The notes below the pieces were generated by a model. The model was not told the origin of the DNA. It searched no databases and worked only from the letters and a program-made list of their open reading frames with translations. Made by a program: the position numbers and the translations under genes. From JBPOFY01 sp051252415 (GTDB lineage: Bacteria; Verrucomicrobiota; Verrucomicrobiia; Opitutales; Coraliomargaritaceae), in contig JBPOGA010000010.1 of the NCBI GenBank assembly GCA_051252415.1, positions 1 to 64,000 of the forward strand: a stretch of DNA of 64,000 bases, in the 5' to 3' direction. Positions 43,992-52,685 of this stretch are shown here, one piece after another (the first letter of the stretch is position 1; each line of letters starts with the position of its first letter).

Positions 43992-45455
43992 GTGAAGACC
44001 CCCGAACCTAAACTAAATGCTCGTGATAAAGTATTGCGAGACTCCTTCACTATCGCGGAGGCCCAATTATTCGGACAACTCATCTTAACGGTGCTGGTTG
44101 CCTTCTGGGTCGGAGATCCAAGATCCTTTTGGGGGCTAGGCATCTTCATGATCTCTGGAGGGTTTTGCCTATTTATCTTAAAAACGCATGAAGCGACACA
44201 CCCGTTTTTCATAGACCTACTCTGGCCAAAGTTTTGGCTCTACACGATTCCAATTTGGTGGGTCATCCTTCAATTCTGTGTCGGCCTTCTCCAAAACCCC
44301 ATAGCTGAAATTGAAGTTGGCGAAGAAATTTACCGCTTACTTGAACCAACAAGTAGCTGGCTACCAATAAGCACAGTCACAACTACAACGTGGATCACGG
44401 TCATCGGGTTTTGCGCATTATATCTTATCTCGCTCAATCTATACTTGATCCCAAAGTCCCGCTCCTTTTTTGAGAAAACTTTACCGTGGTTTTGTTTAGT
44501 AGCAGTCTTGGTATGCGTATTCGGATACATCCAAGAAGTGCTCAGCCTACAGAAGCCACTCCTCACAAAAGGAACTGGCCAAAACGATTTCTTTAGTTTC
44601 TTCACATATGATGGCCATTGGGCCGCCTTCGCGCTCATTTGGTGCAGTGTTTGTATAAGTCTAGCACTGCTTAACAATCGCTATGAGGATAGTGCCGACT
44701 TTATTCAATCATCCGGACCTTGGTATCTAACTGGCGCAACATTACTCGGTGCATCTGGCATACTGGTAGAAGCACGTTGGCCCAGTGCGGTTCTACTGAT
44801 AGGATTCTCGATCATGCTACTACTGGTAGCTGGACATTTCTTACACTACAAAAAAAACACACACAGCAAGAATATCGCTTACGCGAGTGGATTATGTGCA
44901 ACAACCTTTTCTGCGATCGCCATCTATCGAATATTCCAGGATAATCCAACGGCTGAAACATCCGAACTCCTCAGGCAAGCTGCCATAAATATGTTTCAGG
45001 ATCGTCCTGTTTTCGGATGGGGCCTCGATAGTTTCCAACAAATGGCTCCCTTTTACCTAGATGATACCTTACTCGGGGCACGTCATGATCGTGTCCTCTC
45101 AGATGCACTACAATACCTCGCGGAGCTTGGTATTGTCGGCATTACCATACCGATCATTATTTTAGGTATTCCCCTCGTAAATTATTTTCGCAAAAAATCA
45201 GATGTTATGATGACAAACCATTTACTGATAGGCTGCGCAGGTGTGCTGGCCCTCAGTTTCATGGACACACCCTTCATGTCGCCCGCTGTGTTTTTCAGTT
45301 TCTTCATCGTCGTATTCAGTGCGTTGCGTTGGGCCGACTTAAGTCGCAGTAATGTTGATGAAGTCGATGCTGTAGAACGCCCGAATCTTGTGTCACCGGA
45401 GGCGGAGCGACGCCTCCCATTCTTCACTGAAGATTACACAGAAGCTGAGAAATAA
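43992..45455 (+). CDS. O-antigen-ligase-like polytopic membrane protein
   Basis: A 487-residue protein (GTG start) with about ten to eleven hydrophobic spans and, between late spans, the ligase-type loop RPVFGWGLDSFQQMAPFY with H-D-R-V-L-S-D-A-L-Q-Y-L-A-E-L-G. That pattern is typical of the Wzy_C/WaaL superfamily, which transfers or polymerises lipid-linked glycans. No glycan genes are nearby, so the substrate is unknown. Confidence 0.8.
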   Translation: MKTPEPKLNARDKVLRDSFTIAEAQLFGQLILTVLVAFWVGDPRSFWGLGIFMISGGFCLFILKTHEATHPFFIDLLWPKFWLYTIPIWWVILQFCVGLLQNPIAEIEVGEEIYRLLEPTSSWLPISTVTTTTWITVIGFCALYLISLNLYLIPKSRSFFEKTLPWFCLVAVLVCVFGYIQEVLSLQKPLLTKGTGQNDFFSFFTYDGHWAAFALIWCSVCISLALLNNRYEDSADFIQSSGPWYLTGATLLGASGILVEARWPSAVLLIGFSIMLLLVAGHFLHYKKNTHSKNIAYASGLCATTFSAIAIYRIFQDNPTAETSELLRQAAINMFQDRPVFGWGLDSFQQMAPFYLDDTLLGARHDRVLSDALQYLAELGIVGITIPIIILGIPLVNYFRKKSDVMMTNHLLIGCAGVLALSFMDTPFMSPAVFFSFFIVVFSALRWADLSRSNVDEVDAVERPNLVSPEAERRLPFFTEDYTEAEK

Positions 45456-45485
45456 TTTCATCTCCAACCACTCTTACTGACTAAT

Positions 45486-46865
45486 ATGAGTATCGAACAT
45501 TTTGATTATATTGTAATCGGTGGAGGCAGTGGTGGCTATGCCGCGGCCCGAACTGCCCGTGAAACTCGCGATCGCGTCGCGATCGTAGATGGTGCTAGTG
45601 AGCTTGGCGGCCTCTGTATCCTAAAAGGCTGCATGCCTTCTAAGACGCTCATCTACTCCGCGGAGGTGCTACACCTCGCACAGCACGGTGAGACTTTTGG
45701 CCTTAAAGTGCCCACAGCAGAAGTCGACATGCAAGCGCTCCACGCGCGTAAATTAGAAATCATCAAAGAGTTTTCCGACTATCGCCAAGAGCAACTTCAC
45801 AGCGACCGCTTCACGCTTTTTCGTAACCGTGCAAAGTTTATCGACGAAAAAACCATAGAGCTCGACGACGGCACACAACTCACCGCCGACCACTTCATGA
45901 TCGCAACTGGTTCTGTCGTATCCGAACCACCGATTCCAGGGCTCGCAGAAGTTCCCTACTGGACAAGTGACCATGTGCTCGATCTTGATTTCAAACCCGA
46001 AAAAGTCATCGTCCTTGGAGGTGGTATTGTTGCCTGTGAACTCGCACAATTTATGCGACGAATTGGCAGTGAGGTCATTCAGATACAACGCAGCCCACAT
46101 ATCCTCAAAGAAGTTTCAGAGGCCGCCGCTACAGTTATCGAAAAAGCATTTCGCGATGAAGGTGTTCAGCTCTATACTGGGACAGCCCTGAAATCAGTGG
46201 AACACGCTGATAACACATTCACTGTGACCTTCGAGCAAGACGGTGAAACGATCACAGTTAAAGCACCGCATCTCATGAATGCGCTAGGTCGACGACCAGC
46301 AACGGATGGACTCGGCCTCGATGCTGCAGGAGTAGGCACTCGTAAAAGTGGACACATCAATTGCAACGAGATGCAAGTGACCAGTAACCCGCGCATCTAT
46401 GCGTGTGGTGATGTCGCAGGGCCACATGAGATCGTCCACGTAGCCATCATGCAAGGCGAAGTCGCGGCGAAACATGCGACGGGGCGTTCTGCAGAACCGG
46501 TTGAATATGACACCCTGCTCGGTGTCGTCTTCACCGACCCGCAAATCGGCACGGTCGGCCTAACCGAGGCAGAGCTAACGAAGCGCGGCATTGATTATCT
46601 CGTCGCCGACTACCCTTTCGACGACCACGGCAAGTCGATCCTCATGGAAGCGAAATATGGTTACGTCAAAGTCTTTGCAGATAAAACCGGCATCGTTCTC
46701 GGCGCAGAGTGCGTGAGTAAAGACGCCGGTGAACTCATCCACTCCATGGCAGTCGCAGTCAGTCTCAAAGCAAACGTGCGCGACTTAATGAAAGTGCATT
46801 GGTATCACCCAACACTCTCCGAGATCTGGAGCTATCCAATCGAAGATATTGCTGACGAGCTGTAG
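45486..46865 (+). CDS. Dihydrolipoamide-dehydrogenase-like flavoprotein disulfide reductase
   Basis: A 459-residue class I pyridine nucleotide-disulfide oxidoreductase. It has an FAD-binding IGGGSGGYAAA, redox pair Cys44/Cys49 in GGLCILKGCMPSK, a NAD(P)-binding VLGGGIVACELAQ near 175, ACGDVAG for FAD, and the C-terminal acid-base His in WYHPTLSEI. No dehydrogenase-complex genes are adjacent, so it may be a stand-alone reductase related to Lpd or MerA. The TAG stop is part of a REP-like repeat (46862-46926). A copy of its last 23 codons lies at 49669-49737. Confidence 0.9.
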   Translation: MSIEHFDYIVIGGGSGGYAAARTARETRDRVAIVDGASELGGLCILKGCMPSKTLIYSAEVLHLAQHGETFGLKVPTAEVDMQALHARKLEIIKEFSDYRQEQLHSDRFTLFRNRAKFIDEKTIELDDGTQLTADHFMIATGSVVSEPPIPGLAEVPYWTSDHVLDLDFKPEKVIVLGGGIVACELAQFMRRIGSEVIQIQRSPHILKEVSEAAATVIEKAFRDEGVQLYTGTALKSVEHADNTFTVTFEQDGETITVKAPHLMNALGRRPATDGLGLDAAGVGTRKSGHINCNEMQVTSNPRIYACGDVAGPHEIVHVAIMQGEVAAKHATGRSAEPVEYDTLLGVVFTDPQIGTVGLTEAELTKRGIDYLVADYPFDDHGKSILMEAKYGYVKVFADKTGIVLGAECVSKDAGELIHSMAVAVSLKANVRDLMKVHWYHPTLSEIWSYPIEDIADEL

Positions 46866-46926
46866 GGGCACGATTTACTCGACCGCCATCTAATCCAGCA
46901 GTTTAGCGAACGAAAGCTGCCCCTAC
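46862..46926. repeat. REP-like inverted repeat at the 3' end of the flavoprotein gene
   Basis: GTAGGGGCA (46862) and TGCCCCTAC (ending 46926) are exact inverted ends. The stop codon TAG (46863-46865) is inside the left foot. Confidence 0.75.
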
Positions 46927-46983
46927 AGAAGACCACATCCATACTGGTCCATACAGTAGTATATTCTGTGTCCGACGTGAAAT

Positions 46984-47298
46984 TTAATTCCGTAAAAACC
47001 GAACTTCGGCGGTCAGTTCCTCGATACGTTTTTGCAGCAGCAATACGGCGCGGACACCGACATCACTCACACCCAAATCGCGCTTGATTTGCTCGGCCTT
47101 GCGCACGATGAAGATTGCTTCGTCGTTAAAAAAGATTCCATAACGACCAGTGTTCATCGCTGGCTGAATGATATGGTGATTCCAGTAAATAAGAAACTCA
47201 CGCACACTGACTCCGGCGGACTGTGCCGCAGCTTGGTGATCATAGAGTGTGTTGGGGTGGACGGTGGTCTTAGACTGCACTGTGATTTGATACCTCAT
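46984..47298 (-). CDS. cbpM: CbpM-like modulator of CbpA
   Basis: A 104-residue protein with a MerR-type start (a middle A-G-V-S-V-R-E-F segment) and a C-terminal helix ending LQKRIEELTAEVRFLRN, the layout of CbpM chaperone modulators. It starts three bases after the cbpA-like gene stop, the usual operon partner. CbpM binds the J-domain of CbpA and inhibits it. Confidence 0.82.
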   Translation of the reverse strand: MRYQITVQSKTTVHPNTLYDHQAAAQSAGVSVREFLIYWNHHIIQPAMNTGRYGIFFNDEAIFIVRKAEQIKRDLGVSDVGVRAVLLLQKRIEELTAEVRFLRN

Positions 47299-47301
47299 AT
47301 T

Positions 47302-48264
47302 TTATTCGCCTCTGGGTTTGAACTTACTGGAATTTGAAAGGGCTTCCCAATGCTTCAACTCTTCAGCATCCGCGGACTTGGGTAGCTCGATCAATAGATT
47401 GACATATAAATCACCTCGCACGCCTGCTTTGTCCGGCAGTCCGAGGCCGCGCAGCCGCAGTTGCTGACGGTTCTGACTACATGAAGGGATTTTCACCTTC
47501 ACCGTTGCATCTAATACACGAATGTCGATTGCAGTGCCGAGCACGGCTTCCCAGGGGGCGAGTTCGAGATCGTAATAGAGCTTCTCATTTTCATTCCGGA
47601 GAAAGGGATGCCTTAAATAGCGCACGCGTAAAAATAGGTCGCCCGCCGCCCCCTTGCCCGTGCCCGCCTCGCCTTGCCCCGCAAGGCGGATGCGCTGACC
47701 TTCCTTAATACCTTTTGGGATTTTCACTTGGTAACGATGCGTCGTCTCCTGCCTCGTGGCTGAGTCCGTTTTCACCAGAGAAATATCCCGATTCGCCCCC
47801 TGCACAACTTCTTCGAAGCTAACGGATATTTCAGCTTCCACATCGTTGCCACGCCTAGAAAAATCGTGAGCAGTACGCCCTTGATTGGCGAAGCCACTGC
47901 GGCGCGCGCCCTCACCTCCAGCAAAATATTGCTCAAAAAAATCACTGAAGCCTGTGCCGCTAAAATTAAACTCCTCAGCATGGCGAGACTGCCCGCCGAA
48001 ACCGGGCCCGGAAGCTTGAGGCCCCGCTTGCTGCCAGTTGGCACCCAGCGCATCATAGCGTTTCCGTTTTTCTGGGTCGCCCAAGACTTCGTAAGCCTCA
48101 TTCGCCTCTTTGAATTTAGCGTCGGATGCGGCCTGATTAAAACTATCCGTGACATCGGGGTGAAACTTTCGAGCGAGCTTACGAAAGCCTTTTTTGATCG
48201 TATCCTGTGAGGCCGTTTTTTCGACACCCAGCACGGCGTAATAGTCCTTATAGTCTGATGACAT
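47302..48264 (-). CDS. cbpA: CbpA/DnaJ-type co-chaperone
   Basis: A 320-residue type II Hsp40. The J-domain (residues 1-70) has HPD in LARKFHPDV; a G/F-rich linker follows (GFGGQ, FSGTGFSDFFEQYF). Two C-terminal beta-barrel domains, KIPKGIKEGQRIRL and VKIPSCSQNRQQLRLRG, complete the protein. There is no zinc-finger region, so it is CbpA rather than DnaJ. Confidence 0.92.
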   Translation of the reverse strand: MSSDYKDYYAVLGVEKTASQDTIKKGFRKLARKFHPDVTDSFNQAASDAKFKEANEAYEVLGDPEKRKRYDALGANWQQAGPQASGPGFGGQSRHAEEFNFSGTGFSDFFEQYFAGGEGARRSGFANQGRTAHDFSRRGNDVEAEISVSFEEVVQGANRDISLVKTDSATRQETTHRYQVKIPKGIKEGQRIRLAGQGEAGTGKGAAGDLFLRVRYLRHPFLRNENEKLYYDLELAPWEAVLGTAIDIRVLDATVKVKIPSCSQNRQQLRLRGLGLPDKAGVRGDLYVNLLIELPKSADAEELKHWEALSNSSKFKPRGE

Positions 48265-48492
48265 GGAAAAGTTCGAATCCTACGAACATGTATTTAGTTT
48301 CATTATGCTTCAAAAAGCAGTTAGAAGTTAGGAGTCGAAATACAGAATCAACCACCAACATTTTACGAATTCTGGCAGTTCTCCAATATGTCGAAACTCT
48401 CTGTATCTGCAAGTGCTTCATTATAAAATCCGGACACTTGTATCTATAATTATGTGTTATCTGTTCGGACCGCCACTGATCGACCGATACGC
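48265..48492. other. Gap between cbpA and the Usp gene
   Basis: These 228 bases between two minus-strand genes hold no gene, repeat or terminator that I can support. The promoter of the cbpA-cbpM pair should lie at its right side of the cbpA start. Confidence 0.4.
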
Positions 48493-49398
48493 TTACTTCG
48501 CCTTATGAAATTTCTCTCCGACAACCAGAAGCGGTACTTTAAGGGTGTGCATAAGGGTTTCCGCATTGTTGCCCAAAAAGAAGGCATCCAAACCGCTACG
48601 ATCACATTGTCCGATGACACACAGATCTGCTTTGCACTGGGTCGCCCGACAGTCAATCGCTGAGGGTATATCAAAGCCGCCTTCAACTTTGGTTGTGGTT
48701 TTCATTCCCGACTGCTGCACGACTGTGCGTTCGCGCCTTTGCTGCAATTGCCCTTCGGAATACTCAGCCAATTCGCTATTAAAAGTCCCGTAGTTCCACT
48801 CGAAATTATAATTGAGCGCCATTTCCTCGCCATACTGGTATATGGGGTGATAGTAGAGATGAAAGATCTCCAGAGAATCAGCTCCAGCAGCCTTACCAAT
48901 TTCACAGGCAACTGTGATCGCATCGTCAGCATCTTTGGAAAAATCGACCGGACACAGCACGCTGCTGAATTTCGCCGTTGCACCCTGAGGAACCAGTAGC
49001 ACTGAAGCCTCACACTCCCGCGTAAGCTTTTTAGCGAGTGCACAGGAGGCATGAGCGGCGCTACTTTTTCCGACGACGACTAAATCCGAGTCGTGTGTGT
49101 TGACCCACTCAAGAATCTCTTTTCGAGGGTTTCCATCGAGAATTTTAATATGCGGATAGAAATCTTGGATTGAGTCGACCTTAGCTGCAATTTCAGCACG
49201 TATTCGGGTCTTTAATTTAGCGACGGCGACATCCGTCATATATTTACGCTTAATCGTCTCGGGCAGGTAGGACAGGTGCGCTCCGTGGAGCAGCGTCAAG
49301 CTCTTGGGCTTATACAATTCTTTTAAGTAGATCGCAAATGCGATTAAGGCTTCATCCTTGTCGCTGAGATCGAGGCAAACCGTGATATTTTTATACAT
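48493..49398 (-). CDS. Universal stress protein with two Usp domains
   Basis: A 301-residue protein. Each half has the Usp fold: an N-terminal strand NITVCLDLSDKDE (1-150) and VLCPVDFSKDADDA (about 155-295). VVGKSSAAHASCA and the final VIGQCDRSGLD lie where ATP-binding Usp proteins carry G-2X-G-9X-G-S; the motif is incomplete, so ATP binding is doubtful. A tandem Usp of this size is typical of stress-related proteins. Confidence 0.87.
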   Translation of the reverse strand: MYKNITVCLDLSDKDEALIAFAIYLKELYKPKSLTLLHGAHLSYLPETIKRKYMTDVAVAKLKTRIRAEIAAKVDSIQDFYPHIKILDGNPRKEILEWVNTHDSDLVVVGKSSAAHASCALAKKLTRECEASVLLVPQGATAKFSSVLCPVDFSKDADDAITVACEIGKAAGADSLEIFHLYYHPIYQYGEEMALNYNFEWNYGTFNSELAEYSEGQLQQRRERTVVQQSGMKTTTKVEGGFDIPSAIDCRATQCKADLCVIGQCDRSGLDAFFLGNNAETLMHTLKVPLLVVGEKFHKAK

Positions 49399-49561
49399 TT
49401 GCTAAGTATCAATAGATTATAACGTGCTAGTTATGAATGATCCCGTAGTCATACGCTCCAGAACCACTAGTCGGTTTTCCGAGTGAGTATCCGATTCCGA
49501 ATCGACTGACTAAGGGCATATAAATCTCATAAGCCAAGCCAGCCTTCTAAAACCTAAATAA

Positions 49562-49660
49562 ATGATATTCAGAAATTTAGGTAACACAAAAGAAATCGAA
49601 ACGTTTATCAAAAATACCCGCCCCTACGGCTCTCTGGTCGAAGACATCGCGAACGAGTGA
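49562..49660 (+). pseudogene. Short leftover reading frame
   Basis: ATG 49562 opens 32 codons ending in TGA (IFRNLGNTKEIETF at the start, YGSLVEDIANE at the end). It stands directly before the duplicated flavoprotein fragment and has no recognisable domain. It is likely part of a decayed segment rather than a functional gene. Confidence 0.25.
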
Positions 49661-49668
49661 TAGGAATC

Positions 49669-49737
49669 TACTGGTATCACCCCACTCTTTTCGATATCTG
49701 TAGCTATCCAATCGAAGATATTGCTGACGAACTCTAA
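49669..49737 (+). pseudogene. Duplicated C-terminal fragment of the flavoprotein gene
   Basis: The bases translate to YWYHPTLFDI then CSYPIEDIADEL and stop. They are nearly identical to the last 23 codons of the 45486-46865 gene; an unbroken run of 29 bases beginning AGCTATCCAATCGAAGATAT is shared. There is no upstream match, so only the 3' end remains. Unlike the intact gene, the stop codon here is TAA with no REP repeat behind it. Confidence 0.8.
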
Positions 49738-49754
49738 CCTAAACACTCCCGATT

Positions 49755-50597
49755 ATGCCTATACGCATTGAAGACAATTTCGAAGATGTCCTAATGAAAG
49801 CCGCCACTGGTTTAGGACTTGGTAAACAAGCACTCGCCGATGCTGCAGGACTCACTCACGACGAAGTCGCAGAATTGCTCGACGGCACTTTTCACGAAGC
49901 TCACCTACGCGCAGTTACTCCAGTGCTTCAGTTAGCGGCCGATGCATTAGTTGCAATGGCACAGCAGTCGTGGCAACCAGATGCGATAGAGATCACGGGA
50001 TTATATGGCTACAACACCCCCTTCCCTGTGCCTAGCTATGAGGAGATGACGGTAAATAGCTTCTTAGTTAAGAACCCAGTAAGTAACGAAGCCATAGCCT
50101 TCGATACTGGCGCAAATGTAAACGCTATGCTGGCAGAGGCTAAAAACCTTGGGCTAGACATCAAAGCACTCTTCATCACACACACGCATCGGGATCATAT
50201 TGCAGCCTATGATGACTTACTCGCTGCCCACACACAGATACGAACCTTTGCCCCCTCCCTCGAACCATATGCGGAGGCAACCCCTGTAAACCACGCTGAT
50301 ACATTTGAGATTGCTGGACTACACATCGAAGCACGCTTGACAAACGGACATTCCCCCGGCGGCACCAGCTATCTGATCAAAGGACTAGAGCGCAGCGTAG
50401 TAATCTGCGGCGATTCACTATTTTGCCTATCACAAGGTGGCACAAAAACTGAAGCGACCTACGCGCAAGCGCTCAAAAACAACCGCGAACAGTTGCTCAG
50501 CCTGCCCAATACTACGATACTCTGCCCGGGACACGGACCATGCACGACTGTCGGCGAGGAAAAAGCACGCAACCCTTTCTTCCCAGAATTCAAATAG
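49755..50597 (+). CDS. Metallo-beta-lactamase-fold hydrolase with N-terminal HTH-like domain
   Basis: A 280-residue protein. Residues about 8-60 (LGLGKQALADAAGLTHDEVAELL) look like an XRE-type helix-turn-helix. The MBL domain follows with THTHRDH (metal site), NGHSPGGTSYL, CGDSLFC and PGHGPCTT, as in glyoxalase II-like hydrolases. The substrate is unknown. It is followed 17 bases later by a hydroxyacid dehydrogenase, likely in the same operon. Confidence 0.85.
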   Translation: MPIRIEDNFEDVLMKAATGLGLGKQALADAAGLTHDEVAELLDGTFHEAHLRAVTPVLQLAADALVAMAQQSWQPDAIEITGLYGYNTPFPVPSYEEMTVNSFLVKNPVSNEAIAFDTGANVNAMLAEAKNLGLDIKALFITHTHRDHIAAYDDLLAAHTQIRTFAPSLEPYAEATPVNHADTFEIAGLHIEARLTNGHSPGGTSYLIKGLERSVVICGDSLFCLSQGGTKTEATYAQALKNNREQLLSLPNTTILCPGHGPCTTVGEEKARNPFFPEFK

Positions 50598-50614
50598 CAT
50601 ATACCTCAGTTAAA

Positions 50615-51529
50615 ATGATCAGCAAACGCTCAAAAATAGGAGTCGTCGGCGTAGGCCGCATGGGGGCCAACATGGCACGCCGCTTACATGATTGTGGCTA
50701 CACAATTAGTGCGGTCTACGACACTAACCAAACTGCCGCACAAACACTCGCTGGGGAACTCGGCTGCACCGCAGCGACTAAACTAGCCGATGTAACCGCA
50801 GGCTCAAAAGCAATCATCACCGTGGTCAGTGATGACGCCGCGATGCGTCAAATTTACCAAGGAAAGAAGGATAACCTCCTTACGAACGCAGAGGGTAAGC
50901 TATTCATAAATTGCGCCACAGTCAGCCCGAAGACACACATTAAGATTGAATCCCTCGCGAATAAAGCCGGAGCCGACAGCTTGGAAGCATGCATGGCATC
51001 TTCCATCACTCAGGCGCGTGACGGCACACTTTACCTCATGGTCGGCGGAAGTGACGAAGCCTTTCGCATAGCACGCCCCCTCCTGCGAAACCTCAGTAAA
51101 GACCTGATCTATGTCGGCGAAAGTGGCAGCGCCGCCAAAGTGAAAGCGCTGGTCAACATGGTGATGAATATCAACACAGGTGCGCTCGCCGAAGGTCTCG
51201 GCTTAGGCAAAGCACTCGGGCTAGACCTCGAATTACTGTGTAATGTATTCAGCCAAACAGGTGCCAATAGTCGCGTGCTCGAAACCGATGCAGAGGACAT
51301 GCTCACCCGCGACCACGACTGTTACTTCTCATCAGCACACGCCGCAAAGGATTCTGGAATCGCACTCAAACTCGCCAAAGAGTCGGGCATCTCACTCCCC
51401 TTAGCCAAAGCCACAAAAGAGCAATACAGCTTGCTCGAAAAAGCAGGCCTCGGAGAGCTCGATAAATCAGCAATTGCCGAACTCACCTTCCCTGGCCGCT
51501 ACCCGAAAAAGCGACTCAAGAAGCCTTAG
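50615..51529 (+). CDS. 3-hydroxyisobutyrate-dehydrogenase-family enzyme
   Basis: A 304-residue protein from the ATG at 50615; the frame extends upstream into the MBL gene without support. It has a Rossmann GVVGVGRMGANMA, the substrate-site segment EACMASSITQARDGT in place of D-A-P-V-S-G-G, and the catalytic Lys region KVKALVNMVMNINTGALAE. It is a beta-hydroxyacid dehydrogenase; the exact substrate is not evident. Confidence 0.9.
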   Translation: MISKRSKIGVVGVGRMGANMARRLHDCGYTISAVYDTNQTAAQTLAGELGCTAATKLADVTAGSKAIITVVSDDAAMRQIYQGKKDNLLTNAEGKLFINCATVSPKTHIKIESLANKAGADSLEACMASSITQARDGTLYLMVGGSDEAFRIARPLLRNLSKDLIYVGESGSAAKVKALVNMVMNINTGALAEGLGLGKALGLDLELLCNVFSQTGANSRVLETDAEDMLTRDHDCYFSSAHAAKDSGIALKLAKESGISLPLAKATKEQYSLLEKAGLGELDKSAIAELTFPGRYPKKRLKKP

Positions 51530-51566
51530 GATAAGAAAAGCGGTTTGGTTTCGAATCGACATAAAT

Positions 51567-51655
51567 GGTAGCGCAGGTGCGTCCCTGCGCCGCATCAATT
51601 CTGCGAAACAGTTGGCCAACAGACGGGATGCGGTGCGGGACGCACCTGCGCTACC
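51567..51655. repeat. REP-like inverted repeat with 19-bp exact arms
   Basis: GGTAGCGCAGGTGCGTCCC (51567) and its exact reverse complement (ending 51655) flank a 51-base centre. It lies between convergent genes. Confidence 0.85.
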
Positions 51656-51702
51656 ATCTAAGAACTGAAGCCGTTTAACATCTGGCCAAAATACAATCGT
51701 GC

Positions 51703-52680
51703 CTAGCCTTTGTCCTTCGTCGCTTCAGTTAATGCGCCTTTAATATGCACATCTCTTTGAGGAAACGGGATTTCAATTTCATGTGTCTTAAACTTACGCC
51801 ATACAGATAGCATCACTTCACTCTGCGGGCCCCAACGACCAGAAGTCACATCCGCCAACCAAAAATGTAATATGAAATTAACTGAGCTATCGCCAAATTC
51901 CCGGAGGTAACAATTCGGAGCAGGTTCGTCAAGGCACGCGGAATGCTCAGTCGCAGCTTCAATCAATATATCACGGACTTTATCTAGATCTGATCCATAA
52001 GCGACACCTACGGGGATCTCCACTCGACCACGAGTATTACTATACGTCCAGTTGGTGACACGATTCGTGATGAAATCCTCATTAGGCACCATGATTTCTT
52101 TACCGTCAAAAGTCTCAACCAAAGTGAAGCGCGCACCTGATTTACGGATGTAGCCAGAGACTTGATCACCGAGTTGCACTAAATCGCCCAGCTCAATAGA
52201 TTTCTCGAGCAACAATATCAAGCCACTCACGAAATTGGACGTAATCTTCTGCAGGCCGAACCCTAAGCCGATACCAATTGCACCGCCAAAGACAGTCAAA
52301 GTCGTCAGGTCAATCCCGAGCATATCGAGCGTCAAAAGGAAGCAGATCAAGTAGATCACAATCTGCGCTATTTTCTGTAGCAACAAACGATTTGAAGACC
52401 GAATGCGCTCCATCTTATTGATACGGTAGCCCAAGATGGCTGACAGTATCGATGCCATCCAAAAAGCAAAAATGACAATCAGAAACGTTCGAATCAGGTC
52501 AAATGCCGTAATAGTGACATCCCCTATCGTGTAGGAAAGGGCCTCCCGATCCAATTGAGTTTGCACGACTTCAAGTCGGCCAGTTGCCCCTGCGACAACG
52601 ATCGATGCCAGCAAAATGAAAACTAGCCACTTCAGCAGCCTCGGCCAACTCGTCAGTATTGATTTCCAAAAATGTGTCAT
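51703..52680 (-). CDS. MscS-type mechanosensitive channel
   Basis: A 325-residue protein from the ATG at 52680 (MTHFWKSIL); longer starts overlap the upstream gene. It has three membrane regions (about 16-34, 62-84, 103-125) and the pore-lining helix with GGAIGIGLGFGLQKITSNF. The MscS beta domain (SIELGDLVQLG, then TFDGKEIMVPNEDF) and a C-terminal cytoplasmic domain follow. By family it opens on hypo-osmotic shock. It is last in a cluster with aspartoacylase, zinc protease and RimK genes, five bases behind its neighbour. Confidence 0.92.
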   Translation of the reverse strand: MTHFWKSILTSWPRLLKWLVFILLASIVVAGATGRLEVVQTQLDREALSYTIGDVTITAFDLIRTFLIVIFAFWMASILSAILGYRINKMERIRSSNRLLLQKIAQIVIYLICFLLTLDMLGIDLTTLTVFGGAIGIGLGFGLQKITSNFVSGLILLLEKSIELGDLVQLGDQVSGYIRKSGARFTLVETFDGKEIMVPNEDFITNRVTNWTYSNTRGRVEIPVGVAYGSDLDKVRDILIEAATEHSACLDEPAPNCYLREFGDSSVNFILHFWLADVTSGRWGPQSEVMLSVWRKFKTHEIEIPFPQRDVHIKGALTEATKDKG

Positions 52681-52685
52681 CACAA

